A DNA stretch of 50,018 nucleotides from an uncultured Clostridia bacterium (GTDB lineage Bacteria; Bacillota; Clostridia; Oscillospirales; Acutalibacteraceae), in contig CALCYI010000075.1 of the NCBI GenBank assembly GCA_937907605.1, positions 1-50,018 of the forward strand, written 5' to 3'. The notes below the pieces were generated by a model. That model searched no databases. It had not been told where the DNA came from and saw only the letters and a program-made list of their open reading frames with translations. Below are positions 1-10,638 of this stretch, one piece after another; position 1 is the first letter of the stretch, and every line of letters begins with the position of its first letter. The translations under genes and the position numbers were made by a program.

Positions 1-16
1 CCTCCTCTTTAACAAC

Positions 17-45
17 AAAAGCCCACCTTTTTAGGTGGACTTTTT
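17..45. terminator. Bidirectional terminator at the left edge
   Basis: Arms CCACCT (23-28) and AGGTGG (33-38) enclose TTTT, extended by AAAAG/CTTTT and followed by a T run on the + strand and A/T-rich sequence on the other. The single C/A mismatch on + becomes a G-U wobble on -, so it can stop transcription from either side. It probably ends a gene lying left of the window. Confidence 0.7.
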
Positions 46-57
46 CGACACGCTGAA

Positions 58-82
58 GGGAGTGCGCTGCACTCCCTTTAAA
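58..82 (-). terminator. Hairpin after the first minus-strand gene
   Basis: GGGAGTG and CACTCCC (58-76) form a perfect 7-bp stem starting eight bases past the stop codon of the adjacent minus-strand gene. The U tract is weak, so it may work together with the hairpin at 17-45. Confidence 0.5.
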
Positions 83-83
83 A

Positions 84-650
84 TTAATTCTTTTTACCTA
101 TTTTCTTTATTTTTTCATCAATCTTTGTAAAGAATTTATCAAGCTTTATACGGATACCCGTCATTTTATCGCTTGCTTTATTGCGCCACTCCTCGTCCTT
201 GTTGCTGAGGTAATATGAAAGTCTGAGAAGATAAATGACAAACAAAATGATAAACAACACTAGTAATGTTTTGGGAACTGACTTAATAATTCCCATAATT
301 ATACCAGACGTGCTTTCAAAGGACAAGCTGGTTATTGTGCTACCGCCGTTTGGATTCTTATAAAGGCCATATGTCACAGGTACTTCATTATTATTCTCAT
401 CAAGATAATACAACGTAATATACTCTGCATCGTTCTGAGTTACAAACCTTGAATATACAGTTCTTTCTTCTCCGCCAATTGTCATCTCAACACTTTTAGG
501 GAACGTTGCTTTATATATGGAATAATTTACAGTTTTAATATTAATAACAATACTGCATATGATTAATAAAACAATCACTACGCAATAAAAAATGCCTCTT
601 CTTTTAAAGCCCTTTCTATATTGTTCAATTGTCTTTTCCTTTTTAGCCAT
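84..650 (-). CDS. Hypothetical two-TM membrane protein
   Basis: A 188-residue protein of unknown function. Seen: a basic N-terminus, a hydrophobic segment near residues 18-38, an extracytoplasmic-looking middle of about 85 residues, a second membrane segment near 125-147, and a Lys-rich tail ending KKIGKKN. ATG at 650 is preferred because GGAG lies 8 nt upstream; an in-frame GTG at 659 lies too close to that site. It follows the zinc-ribbon membrane gene with a 15-nt gap on the same strand, so the two are probably co-transcribed. No family is recognised. Confidence 0.75.
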   Translation of the reverse strand: MAKKEKTIEQYRKGFKRRGIFYCVVIVLLIICSIVINIKTVNYSIYKATFPKSVEMTIGGEERTVYSRFVTQNDAEYITLYYLDENNNEVPVTYGLYKNPNGGSTITSLSFESTSGIIMGIIKSVPKTLLVLFIILFVIYLLRLSYYLSNKDEEWRNKASDKMTGIRIKLDKFFTKIDEKIKKIGKKN

Positions 651-665
651 TTTTGACACTCCAAA

Positions 666-1577
666 TTATTTTTTCTTTTCGGCAAGCTTTGCTCTTGCCT
701 CTTCAACTATTCTCTTCTGCTCCTCTTCAGCCTTCTTTTCGGCTTCGATTCTCGCCTCTTCTTTCCTCTGCGCAGCCTGGCGTTCCTTTTCTTCCTTTTC
801 AGCTTTCTTAGCAAGGCGCTCCTCCTCGAGCTCCTCATGCGATTTTGCAGGCGCTTTAGCAACAAGAAGATTTGCTATAAAAGCAATGCAGAGTAATGCG
901 AGAGCAACAAAGTAACCCCACATAATACCGCCGCGGATTTCGTAAAGCGGTATATCGCCGAGATTAACGGCGGTGAAGGACGTGCCCGACTTAACCGCTA
1001 AGGTGAACATTACCACACTTAATACAGAGCTTATAATGCTGAGTGCGTCGAAGATAACCATTTTCTTTGACTTGGGCTTTTTATTTGTGATAAGAATCAT
1101 AAAAAACGCAATTACGGCAAAGAGCAGGCAAAGCACCATAAAAAGCACGCCGAGCATAATAAACGTTACGGGACCGGAAAAGCCCTCATATTTCATATTC
1201 TGAAAATACAGCGAGGAATTACCAAAGAAGCTTGAAATTAAATCAATAAGCGACTTCCCGTCAGTAAAAAGCCCGAGTACGTCTATGCCTATATTCTCAG
1301 CTTCGCTCGTAATCTTAAACCACGGAACTATGTATCCTACAATTGGAATAAACGAAAGAATAATTCTTACTATTCTGAGCTTAGTACCCCATACGGAATA
1401 CTTAAACATATTCATAGTCTTATGGAAAGAAGCGGAAGATGCGGCGGCTCTTTCGGCGTCCTCCTCAAGCCTTGCCTCCCAGTTAAAATTGGGAATGCTT
1501 ACACCGCAGTTTTTGCACTCGGCTTTGATGTCGTACCATTTCAGAGTCTGTCCGCAGTTAGGGCATTTACTCGCCAT
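666..1577 (-). CDS. Zinc-ribbon membrane protein with C-terminal coiled coil
   Basis: 303 residues. The N-terminus carries two CxxC knuckles (CPNCG near residue 5, CKNCG near 21), a double zinc ribbon of the kind found on many Firmicutes membrane proteins. About four hydrophobic segments follow between residues 70 and 240, and the last 60 residues are a Glu/Lys/Ala-rich coiled coil. ATG 1577 is chosen because AGAGGTG lies 6 nt upstream; the GTG at 1586 is inside that site. Topology suggests a cytoplasmic ribbon and a cytoplasmic coil. Function unknown; not recognised as a named family. Confidence 0.75.
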   Translation of the reverse strand: MASKCPNCGQTLKWYDIKAECKNCGVSIPNFNWEARLEEDAERAAASSASFHKTMNMFKYSVWGTKLRIVRIILSFIPIVGYIVPWFKITSEAENIGIDVLGLFTDGKSLIDLISSFFGNSSLYFQNMKYEGFSGPVTFIMLGVLFMVLCLLFAVIAFFMILITNKKPKSKKMVIFDALSIISSVLSVVMFTLAVKSGTSFTAVNLGDIPLYEIRGGIMWGYFVALALLCIAFIANLLVAKAPAKSHEELEEERLAKKAEKEEKERQAAQRKEEARIEAEKKAEEEQKRIVEEARAKLAEKKK

Positions 1578-1611
1578 AAGCAGCACCTCTTTTTATTACA
1601 AAATCAAATTT

Positions 1612-1640
1612 ATTCTATAATATTTCAGGTCTAATGTCAA
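1612..1640 (-). promoter_or_regulatory. Promoter of the zinc-ribbon gene pair
   Basis: On the minus strand TTGACA (1635-1640) is followed by a 17-bp spacer and TAGAAT (1612-1617), upstream of the ATG at 1577. Confidence 0.6.
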
Positions 1641-1685
1641 CCGTTATATATCTTATTTAATATAAATTTTACAGCGCTAAAAGTA

Positions 1686-1714
1686 TTGATTTACGCGCTT
1701 TAGTGTGTTAATAT
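1686..1714 (+). promoter_or_regulatory. Promoter of the symporter-pyrophosphatase operon
   Basis: TTGATT (1686-1691), 17 bp, TAATAT (1709-1714); an overlapping TATAAT lies at 1715-1720. It is about 60 nt upstream of the chosen TTG start. Confidence 0.5.
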
Positions 1715-1776
1715 TATAATGTTATATTACTTTGTTTTTATTAAAGTATACTTTTATCGGAAATGAGGGAAAAGAC

Positions 1777-3339
1777 TTGGCAGATACAGTTGTTAATCCC
1801 GAGGTTATAAGCGAGGAACAATCTGAGCTTGATAAGCTTGCTTATACCAAAAAAAATTATCTTACGCCTAAAGAGATTGCCGCATATGTGCTCGTAAACT
1901 TCGGTCAGAAGAATTTAAGTCAGTTTACATCGGCGTTTAAGGAATTCTTTATGATTCAGTTCCTTAAGCTCAACACCACGGCATATGCGAACATCAACCT
2001 CTTCGCTTCAATTTACGATGCGGTTGACGATACAATCTCAGGTCTTATTATTGACAGAACGCGTACAAGATGGGGACGTGTAAGACCGTTTTTCATCGTT
2101 CCGCTTCCGCTATGGCTGATAGGCGGATATATGATGTTCACCGTGCCTAATTCCCATATGACCTCCTCGGCTAAAGTTGTATGGGCTACGGTAGCTATTA
2201 TCATATACGGTCTCGGTATGAGTTACTTCGGCGCATGGGGACTGATGATTTACAACATAACCCCGAACACCAACGAACGTAATAACCTGATTACGATAAC
2301 GAAATTCTTTGAGCTGTTCGGAACCTGGCTTCCGTCGCTCGTACCCGTGCTCGTAACCCTTCTTCCGAAAATCAGCCCTAAGTTCAGCATGGAGGGCGTA
2401 TACAGCGGCTTTGCATACTTTATGCTTATTCTTGCCGCTGCGTTTGCAGTTTTCGGCTTCTTCAATATGAGGGAGCGCGTACCGCTCATGAGCCGTGAGG
2501 AAATGAACGAAACCTCAGTGCTTGAATCAATCAAAAATATATTCTCAAACAGACCGCTGCTCGTTACAATCCTTGCGGAATTCTTCAATAACTTCAAGGC
2601 GGTAGGCGGCTCGTCAGAGCAGTACTTTTGGCTCAACAATTCGGGCTCGCTCTTAAACCAGACTATATGCGGTCTTTTCACGGGTATCCCGAACTACGTT
2701 ATGGTACCGATTGCGGCAAAGATGGTAAAAAAGCTCGGCGCAAGGCTTACGGCAATTATCGCGGGCGTGTTCGGCTTTGTTGCGTATATGTCGCTCTACT
2801 TCATCGGCTATCACCCGTTCGGTCAGACCTTTGAGCAGAACAAAATTTTCAACCTCGCGTTCGTAATCTTCGGACTCACGATATGCGGACTTCCCAATAA
2901 AATTATTCAGGTTGCAAACCCGATTCTTACGGCTGAGGCACTTGACTGGATGGAATGGAAGCACGGACTCAGAAACGAGGCGCTCGTTACCACAGTACAG
3001 GGCTATTTCATCAAGCTTGCAACGTCCGTAACAGGCTGGCTTTCGGGTATGGTGCTTACCTGGATTAACTACGTACCGCTTACCGACTCTCTCGGTAACG
3101 CTATCCCGCAGACTGACCCCGGAATGCTCAAGGGTATCTGGGCTGTATTCTGTATCCTTCCTGCGCTTGCAAGGGGACTTTACGGCGTTTCCTTCATTCT
3201 CTATCCGATTCACGGAAGACTTCAGCAGGAAATGATTGTAGAGCTTGCCGACATCCGTGCAGAGCGACTTAAGGAGCAGGAAAAGATTAACGCTGCTCAG
3301 GCCGCTGCAGGTATCGGAAATGACGAAGAAACAGAGTAA
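1777..3339 (+). CDS. GPH-family sugar:cation symporter (MFS)
   Basis: About 520 residues and roughly 12 membrane segments. The glycoside-pentoside-hexuronide:cation signature is visible as DRTRTRWGRVRPFF after the second membrane segment, with a typical GPH layout of long hydrophobic helices and an Ala/Glu-rich cytoplasmic tail. The family takes up sugars with Na+ or H+; the substrate cannot be told from sequence. TTG 1777 is preferred because GAGGGA sits 6 nt upstream, whereas the longer frame opening at 1732 has no ribosome site. The pyrophosphatase follows after 15 nt in the same operon, so an ion pump and an ion-coupled transporter are made together. Confidence 0.85.
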   Translation: MADTVVNPEVISEEQSELDKLAYTKKNYLTPKEIAAYVLVNFGQKNLSQFTSAFKEFFMIQFLKLNTTAYANINLFASIYDAVDDTISGLIIDRTRTRWGRVRPFFIVPLPLWLIGGYMMFTVPNSHMTSSAKVVWATVAIIIYGLGMSYFGAWGLMIYNITPNTNERNNLITITKFFELFGTWLPSLVPVLVTLLPKISPKFSMEGVYSGFAYFMLILAAAFAVFGFFNMRERVPLMSREEMNETSVLESIKNIFSNRPLLVTILAEFFNNFKAVGGSSEQYFWLNNSGSLLNQTICGLFTGIPNYVMVPIAAKMVKKLGARLTAIIAGVFGFVAYMSLYFIGYHPFGQTFEQNKIFNLAFVIFGLTICGLPNKIIQVANPILTAEALDWMEWKHGLRNEALVTTVQGYFIKLATSVTGWLSGMVLTWINYVPLTDSLGNAIPQTDPGMLKGIWAVFCILPALARGLYGVSFILYPIHGRLQQEMIVELADIRAERLKEQEKINAAQAAAGIGNDEETE

Positions 3340-3354
3340 TTAAAGGAGATAAAC

Positions 3355-5406
<2,052 letters not shown>

Positions 5407-5420
5407 CAGAAATAAATAAA

Positions 5421-5445
5421 GGACTCGTTTCTACGAGTCCTTTTT
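5421..5445. terminator. Terminator between convergent hppA and XRE gene
   Basis: GGACTCGT, loop TTCT, ACGAGTCC, then TTTTT: a perfect 8-bp stem. The stop codon of the opposing gene (5431-5433) lies inside the hairpin, so both genes use it. Confidence 0.9.
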
Positions 5446-6105
5446 AATTTTTCCTGCTATCAGAAAACACAGCGCAATCACAATTAATGTTGCTATTGCA
5501 AGGGCGGTGAATTCCGCCGTTTTGTTTCTTAAGTAGTGGTCGATAATCCGCACGAGGAAGGTCGAGATAAAAACGTAGCTCAGCATGAAAAGTACGATTG
5601 CTTTTTTATACACGAGGCTGATTATCTTATTCTTATCATATATAACGTTTAGCCTCACTGCGCTGATATAAAACAGAAGATTTCCGAACACAACGGCGAC
5701 GAAGGATACCGCAGCAAATATAATCTCCCAATGGGTATAAAAAAGAGTTATGAAGGTAACGGTACAGTATACCTCGTTAAACCCGCCGAGCAGCGCGCCG
5801 AAGGCACAGGCAAAAACGGAAATTATAAAGCAGATATGGAAAATATTGAGAAGATTATTTTCGTTTGCGACCTCTTCAACGCGTATCGCCTTTTCCTCTT
5901 TTTTCTCTCCGCTGAGCAGCTCGTCAACCGAAACGCCGAATATCCTCGCTATTTCGGGAAGCAGCGATATATCGGGGAGTCCGTCGCCGTTTTCCCATTT
6001 AGATACCGTGCGGTTACTGATATTCAGTTTATCTGCGAGAGCGCTCTGAGTAATCCCCTGCTCCCGCCTCAGCTTCGCTATAAAAGCGCCTATATTACTG
6101 TTCAT
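5431..6105 (-). CDS. XRE-family regulator with membrane domain
   Basis: 224 residues. Residues 1-65 are a helix-turn-helix domain of the Cro/CI type (IAKLRREQGITQSALADKL, then SNRTVSKWENG). The remainder contains four to five hydrophobic segments, so this is a membrane-tethered DNA-binding protein. Its ATG overlaps the TGA of exonuclease III (ATGA), so it is translationally coupled to that gene. Such HTH plus membrane proteins are common in Clostridia and their signal is usually unknown. Target not identifiable here. Confidence 0.85.
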   Translation of the reverse strand: MNSNIGAFIAKLRREQGITQSALADKLNISNRTVSKWENGDGLPDISLLPEIARIFGVSVDELLSGEKKEEKAIRVEEVANENNLLNIFHICFIISVFACAFGALLGGFNEVYCTVTFITLFYTHWEIIFAAVSFVAVVFGNLLFYISAVRLNVIYDKNKIISLVYKKAIVLFMLSYVFISTFLVRIIDHYLRNKTAEFTALAIATLIVIALCFLIAGKIKKDS

Positions 6106-6857
6106 ATATTAATATCCAGTTCTATCGGGCAATGGTCGCTGCCTAAAATATCGGTGTGAATTTTTGCGTCGGTGAGCTTATCATTAAGTCTCTTAGAGGT
6201 TATGAAGTAGTCTATTCTCCACCCTGCGTTCTTTTCCCTTGACTTGAACATATATGACCACCAGGAGTATACGCCCGTTAAATCGGGGTAGAAATAACGG
6301 AAGGTATCCGTAAAGCCCGAGGAGAGCATAAGGCTCATTTTTTCGCGCTCCTCGTCGGTAAAGCCCGCATTATGATGGTTTGAAGCAGGATTTTTAAGGT
6401 CGATTTCCTTATACGCTACGTTGAGGTCTCCGCAGAAGATTACAGGCTTTTTCCTATCAAGCTCAATAATATAAGCCCTGAAATCGTCCTCCCACGCCAT
6501 ACGGTAATCAAGACGGAGAAGCTCGCGCTTCGAGTTAGGAACATATACCGTTATGAAATAGAAATCCTCGTATTCAAGGGTAATTACTCTGCCCTCGTGG
6601 TCATGCTCCTCAACACCTAAGCCGTAGGCTACGGAAAGAGGCTCGCGCTTGGTAAATATCGCAGTACCCGAATAACCCTTCTTCTCGGCATAATTCCAGT
6701 ACGAATAATAGCCCTCGGGGTTGAAATCTATCTGTCCCTCCTGCAGCTTTGTCTCCTGCAGACAGAAAATATCGGCGCCTATACTGTTGAAAAAGTCCTC
6801 AAAGCCCTTGCCGACACAGGCTCTCAGTCCGTTAACATTCCAGGAAATACATTTCAT
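6102..6857 (-). CDS. exoA: Exodeoxyribonuclease III
   Basis: 251 residues from ATG 6857. AP endonuclease / 3'-5' exonuclease of base-excision repair, endonuclease/exonuclease/phosphatase fold. Seen: ISWNVNGLRA at the N-terminus, LQETK metal-binding Glu, the GDLNVA block, and the C-terminal GSDHCPIEL with the catalytic His-Asp. GAGGTG lies 7 nt before the ATG; a GTG within that site gives a three-residue longer frame that is unlikely. It is first in an operon with the membrane XRE regulator. Confidence 0.95.
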   Translation of the reverse strand: MKCISWNVNGLRACVGKGFEDFFNSIGADIFCLQETKLQEGQIDFNPEGYYSYWNYAEKKGYSGTAIFTKREPLSVAYGLGVEEHDHEGRVITLEYEDFYFITVYVPNSKRELLRLDYRMAWEDDFRAYIIELDRKKPVIFCGDLNVAYKEIDLKNPASNHHNAGFTDEEREKMSLMLSSGFTDTFRYFYPDLTGVYSWWSYMFKSREKNAGWRIDYFITSKRLNDKLTDAKIHTDILGSDHCPIELDINI

Positions 6858-6876
6858 CTTTATCACCTCATCGGGT

Positions 6877-6905
6877 ATAATATCATATTTTTATGGGGTT
6901 TTCAA
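6877..6905 (-). promoter_or_regulatory. Promoter of exoA operon
   Basis: Minus strand: TTGAAA (6900-6905), 17-bp spacer, TATTAT (6877-6882), about 20 nt before the ATG. The -35 box abuts the stop codon of the upstream ABC gene, giving exoA its own start of transcription. Confidence 0.6.
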
Positions 6906-8738
6906 TCATGTTAAATAATACTCCGCCTGTGCATTCCAGAGCTCTGAGTATTTTCCGTTAGCGGAAAGGAGTTCGTTGTGAGTGCCGTTTTCTATGAGCT
7001 CTGCATTATCAAACACAGCTATTCTGTCACAGAAGGCACAGCTTGATAAGCGATGCGAAATATAGATTGCTGTTTTGTTTTCAACGAAGGAATTGAAACG
7101 GCTGTATATTTCGTTTTCTGCAATCGGGTCAAGAGCTGCCGTCGGCTCGTCAAGAATTACAATCGGTGAATTCTTATATAATGCTCTTGCAAGCGCAAGC
7201 TTTTGCGCTTCGCCGCCCGATATTTCAACACCGGACTTATCTAAATCCTTGTAAAGATAAGTTTTTTCTTTTTGCGGCATTGTCTCTACTCGCTCATAGA
7301 TATCAGCGTTTTTCAGCGCACATTGTAGGGACGAGCATTGCTCGTCCGTCAATTCACCATCAACGCAAATATTATCTGCAACGGTCAATGACAGAATTTT
7401 GTAATCCTGGAATACAACGGAGTAAAGAGCGTTCAGGCTCTCCCTTGTGTATTCCTTAATGTTGACTGAGTTAATGAGAATTTCGCCCTCGTCAACATCA
7501 TAGAGACGACACAGTAGCTTGATAAAGGTGGTCTTACCGCTGCCGTTTCTGCCAACAACCGCCAACTTTTCGCCGTTGTTAATTCTGATATTGATATTCT
7601 TCAAAGCATAGTTATCGCTTTTCGGATACTTAAACGAAACATTGTTGAATTCAATCTCAAAACCATTTGATAAATCAAGATCACGGCTGCCGTAAGCCAT
7701 TGTACTCTCGGCTTCCAAAATCTTGAAATAATCCCTTGCCAGCGGCAGTATCTCTTTCAGCTTACCGAGCGTATTGGCAAACATCATAATACCGCTGATA
7801 ATCTGCATAAACGAGCCACAGTACAACACAAGCGAACCTATACCGAACAGTCCGAACAAGCCCTTAACACCGATGAATAGATACACGCCGAAACCGACTA
7901 ATGCACCGAGTATAGCGATGAACGAGCTTGATTTCGCCGTTCTCATTGAAATCTTACGGAGCGTTATTTCGCCGTCCGTCAGTATCTTCTGTGTTGCAAT
8001 ATTGTCAATTAAGCTCTGCTCTTTATACAGGCGTATTTCCTTACCTGTTTTGTAATCGCCTAAAATATCGATAAAGGAATAGAAAATACGGTCAAGCTCA
8101 GCGTACTTTTCGTTCGCTTCAAGATAGGACTTATTAATTTTGGACGCAACAATCAGTATTACCACCGCCATTATTGCTATTGCTGCAACTATGGTAATGA
8201 TAAACAGCGGTCTTTCAAAAAAGGTGTCGCCTGTTCTGACAAAGCCGACTTTCAGAAGAGGGATAATGATTATAAACGAGATAATCGTGGTAAGTATGCC
8301 TCTTGTAAATTGCAGCGTCGTCCACATAAAGTACGGCAGCCTTGCCCAGCGGCTCTTTCCAGCTTCCTCGTGGCGATGCAAAAGCTCTTTAAATTCGCTG
8401 TCATTCAGCAGCGCATAGTCTGCATTGTACAGCTTCTCCTCAACCTTTTTATTTTCAAGGTCAAGCAGCATCATACGATGATTTTCGTTATAGTTATTCA
8501 GGAAGGAAGCTAAAAAGAAGATAACAACGTTAATGCCAAGTACCAACGCTATATTGGTAATAATTACGCTTGTATCCGCTTTTTGTGTCAGAAGCGTTAT
8601 CAGCCTTGCCGAAAAGTAAATATTGATAAACGGCTTAATGCTGTCAATCACCGCCTGAACAGCAGTGGTCGGAAGAAGGCGGCGGTCAAGGGAATAAACC
8701 TCACGATACATCCTCTTTATCAGCTTTGCTTTACTCAT
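6906..8738 (-). CDS. ABC exporter half-transporter B
   Basis: 610 residues: a six-helix type-1 exporter domain (about 1-320) followed by an ATPase domain. Seen: Walker A GRNGSGKTT, signature SGGEAQK, Walker B VILDEPTAALD, and a switch His in ISHRLSS. It overlaps the upstream half-transporter by 8 nt, so the two probably make a heterodimer that exports an unknown compound, perhaps a peptide or drug. Odd: within the ATPase domain (7329-7347) the gene carries a perfect REP-like palindrome, read as part of TDEQCSSLQC; the paralogue has a shorter segment there. Confidence 0.9.
   Translation of the reverse strand: MSKAKLIKRMYREVYSLDRRLLPTTAVQAVIDSIKPFINIYFSARLITLLTQKADTSVIITNIALVLGINVVIFFLASFLNNYNENHRMMLLDLENKKVEEKLYNADYALLNDSEFKELLHRHEEAGKSRWARLPYFMWTTLQFTRGILTTIISFIIIIPLLKVGFVRTGDTFFERPLFIITIVAAIAIMAVVILIVASKINKSYLEANEKYAELDRIFYSFIDILGDYKTGKEIRLYKEQSLIDNIATQKILTDGEITLRKISMRTAKSSSFIAILGALVGFGVYLFIGVKGLFGLFGIGSLVLYCGSFMQIISGIMMFANTLGKLKEILPLARDYFKILEAESTMAYGSRDLDLSNGFEIEFNNVSFKYPKSDNYALKNINIRINNGEKLAVVGRNGSGKTTFIKLLCRLYDVDEGEILINSVNIKEYTRESLNALYSVVFQDYKILSLTVADNICVDGELTDEQCSSLQCALKNADIYERVETMPQKEKTYLYKDLDKSGVEISGGEAQKLALARALYKNSPIVILDEPTAALDPIAENEIYSRFNSFVENKTAIYISHRLSSCAFCDRIAVFDNAELIENGTHNELLSANGKYSELWNAQAEYYLT
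7329..7347. repeat. REP-like palindrome inside ABC gene
   Basis: GGACGAGCA, T, TGCTCGTCC: a perfect 9-bp inverted repeat flanked by GTAG and GTCA. It is read in frame within the ABC ATPase. Similar GGACGAGC palindromes are, from memory, dispersed intergenic repeats of gut Firmicutes; this has not been checked. No second copy was noticed in the window. Confidence 0.55.
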
Positions 8739-10509
8739 TTACAGCCACCCCCATTTCTTTATAATACATACTCTGGGTTTGGTACATTCTGTAATAAGCG
8801 CCCTTTAACGCCATCAGTTCCTCGTGCGTACCGCTTTCCGCAATGGCACCGTCTTTGATAAACAGTATTCTGTCACAGAAACGGGTTGAGGAAAGGCGGT
8901 GAGAAATGAAGAAGGAAATTTTATCCTCCGTCAATTCATTATATTTGAGATACAGTTCATTCTCGCTTATCGGGTCAAGCGCCGCAGTCGGCTCATCAAG
9001 AATCAGTACCGGCGCGTTTTTATAAATCGCTTTTGAAAGTAATAGCTTTTGCTTTTCACCGCCTGAGAAATCGGCGGCATTTTTATATACCTCTTTCACC
9101 ATTAAGGTGTTTTCTTTTTCGGCAAGTGAATTGATTTTGTCGGTAATACCCGCCTTGTCGAATGCGGCAAAAAGGCGTTCTTTATCATATGCCTGTTCAG
9201 CGGTAATGTTTTCCGCTACCGTCATCGGCATAAAGCAGTAATCCTGAAAAACGGCTGAAAACAGATTAAAATAGCTGTCCGTGGAAAACTCCCTGCTGCT
9301 TGAGCCGTTAATCAGAATATCGCCCTTACTCGAATAATACAGTCCGCAAAGAAGCTTAATTGCAGTCGTTTTGCCTGCTCCGTTTTCGCCTACGATAGCA
9401 ATATTCTCGCCCTTATTTACCTTAAAGGACATATTCCGTATCGTTTCAGTATCGCTTGCAGGATAGGTGAAGGAAACGCCTCTAAATTCTATCGAATTAA
9501 CTTCGTTGAAATCAATCTCTGGCTTGCCCTCACTTTCGTTTTCTTCTTCAACGAACTCACGGTACAAAGCGCAATCCGTACAGCAACGGGAGATTTCCAT
9601 ATAACTGAAAACAAGATTGATTATCCAATTTGAAAATCCAGTTATTATACCAAAGTAGAAAATGAAATCGGAAACGGAAAGACGGTTTTGAAGCACCAAG
9701 TATATTAAATAAGCGTAAGCTACCAGCTCACGAACAAGATTGAGCAAGGCTCTTACGCCGCTGATAGCCGCACTCTGTTTGGTGTATTTCGCATTAATGC
9801 GTTCAATCTGATAAACAAAGTCCGCAGCGGTCTTTATCAGATAATCCGAAAAGCCATACAGTTTAATATCCTTTGAAGCTTCAGCGTTCTTTGACAGCTT
9901 ATAGAAATACTCAAACTTGCCCGACAGTTTGGAATAGTTATCCGTTGTTTCAACCTGCTTTGTTTTAAGGAATTTCAACAGTAAAAACTCGCAGACACAG
10001 GTGAGCAGAATAAGCAATATCATAAAGATATTGATTTTGTAAATGAGTATGGAGGAAGCAATAACGCCGATAACGCAAACAAGAAAATGCGCACACTGCT
10101 CTACAAATGCAGCGCCCGAGGAAAACCTTGCGTTATAAAACGCTTCCGCTCTTTTCTGCTTTTCTCTTCCCTCAAGGCTTTCAATGTTCACATAATCGGT
10201 GGAAAGCGTTTTACGAAACGCCATCACAGCGTAGCGCATTCTAACAATTCTTGCGCCGCCACGGACTAACTCTTTCATAAAAGGATCAAGCCATATCGTC
10301 AGCGTTAATAGCAGGCTCAAAAGTGCAACAATAACCGTCATATTCTGCACGGTAACGCCCTTGTTGATAGCGTCAATCATCGCTTTCGGTATGTATGCCG
10401 TAACAAGCGGCTGCAACACCAACGCCGGCACCCACAGGAAAAAGAATTTGAGGCTCTTTTTATCCCATTTCAGCCAGTTATTCAGCATATATCTGAAATT
10501 GTCTTTCAT
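8731..10509 (-). CDS. ABC exporter half-transporter A
   Basis: 592 residues, six-helix exporter domain plus ATPase domain. Seen: Walker A GENGAGKTT, signature FSGGEKQK, LILDEPTAALDP, and ISHRLSS. First gene of a two-gene operon; its stop overlaps the ATG of the second half-transporter. The ribosome site is GAGGAAACCG just before ATG. The pair has no clear degenerate catalytic site that would mark one half as non-hydrolytic, so a symmetric cycle is possible. The promoter carries a palindromic operator, so expression is likely induced, probably by the exported compound through a repressor not encoded in the window. Confidence 0.9.
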   Translation of the reverse strand: MKDNFRYMLNNWLKWDKKSLKFFFLWVPALVLQPLVTAYIPKAMIDAINKGVTVQNMTVIVALLSLLLTLTIWLDPFMKELVRGGARIVRMRYAVMAFRKTLSTDYVNIESLEGREKQKRAEAFYNARFSSGAAFVEQCAHFLVCVIGVIASSILIYKINIFMILLILLTCVCEFLLLKFLKTKQVETTDNYSKLSGKFEYFYKLSKNAEASKDIKLYGFSDYLIKTAADFVYQIERINAKYTKQSAAISGVRALLNLVRELVAYAYLIYLVLQNRLSVSDFIFYFGIITGFSNWIINLVFSYMEISRCCTDCALYREFVEEENESEGKPEIDFNEVNSIEFRGVSFTYPASDTETIRNMSFKVNKGENIAIVGENGAGKTTAIKLLCGLYYSSKGDILINGSSSREFSTDSYFNLFSAVFQDYCFMPMTVAENITAEQAYDKERLFAAFDKAGITDKINSLAEKENTLMVKEVYKNAADFSGGEKQKLLLSKAIYKNAPVLILDEPTAALDPISENELYLKYNELTEDKISFFISHRLSSTRFCDRILFIKDGAIAESGTHEELMALKGAYYRMYQTQSMYYKEMGVAVNE

Positions 10510-10528
10510 CGGTTTCCTCCTTTCATTT

Positions 10529-10544
10529 TAGAACTATAGTTCTA
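10529..10544. promoter_or_regulatory. Palindromic operator for ABC exporter operon
   Basis: TAGAACTATAGTTCTA is a perfect 16-bp palindrome. It starts at the last base of the -10 box of the minus-strand promoter and so covers the transcription start, the classic position for a repressor (GntR-, MarR- or TetR-type). The binding protein is unknown. Confidence 0.7.
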
Positions 10545-10572
10545 TATTATCAAATGGTTTTTATTAAGTCAA
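10544..10572 (-). promoter_or_regulatory. Promoter of ABC exporter operon
   Basis: Minus strand: TTGACT (10567-10572), 17-bp spacer, TAATAT (10544-10549). The palindromic operator follows immediately. Confidence 0.75.
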
Positions 10573-10583
10573 GATACTGTCAG

Positions 10584-10612
10584 TTGATTGTTAAGGAATA
10601 ATATGGTAAAAT
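10584..10612 (+). promoter_or_regulatory. Promoter of the membrane protein-decarboxylase operon
   Basis: TTGATT (10584-10589), 17-bp spacer, TAAAAT (10607-10612), 26 nt before the ATG. It is divergent from the ABC promoter, but the two do not overlap. Confidence 0.6.
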
Positions 10613-10638
10613 ATTGTAACATTAATTAAGTTGGGGTA

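Noticed and set aside
1732..1776. A longer start (TTG 1732) for the GPH symporter
   Set aside because: It has no ribosome site and falls close to the likely transcription start, while TTG 1777 has GAGGGA at proper spacing.
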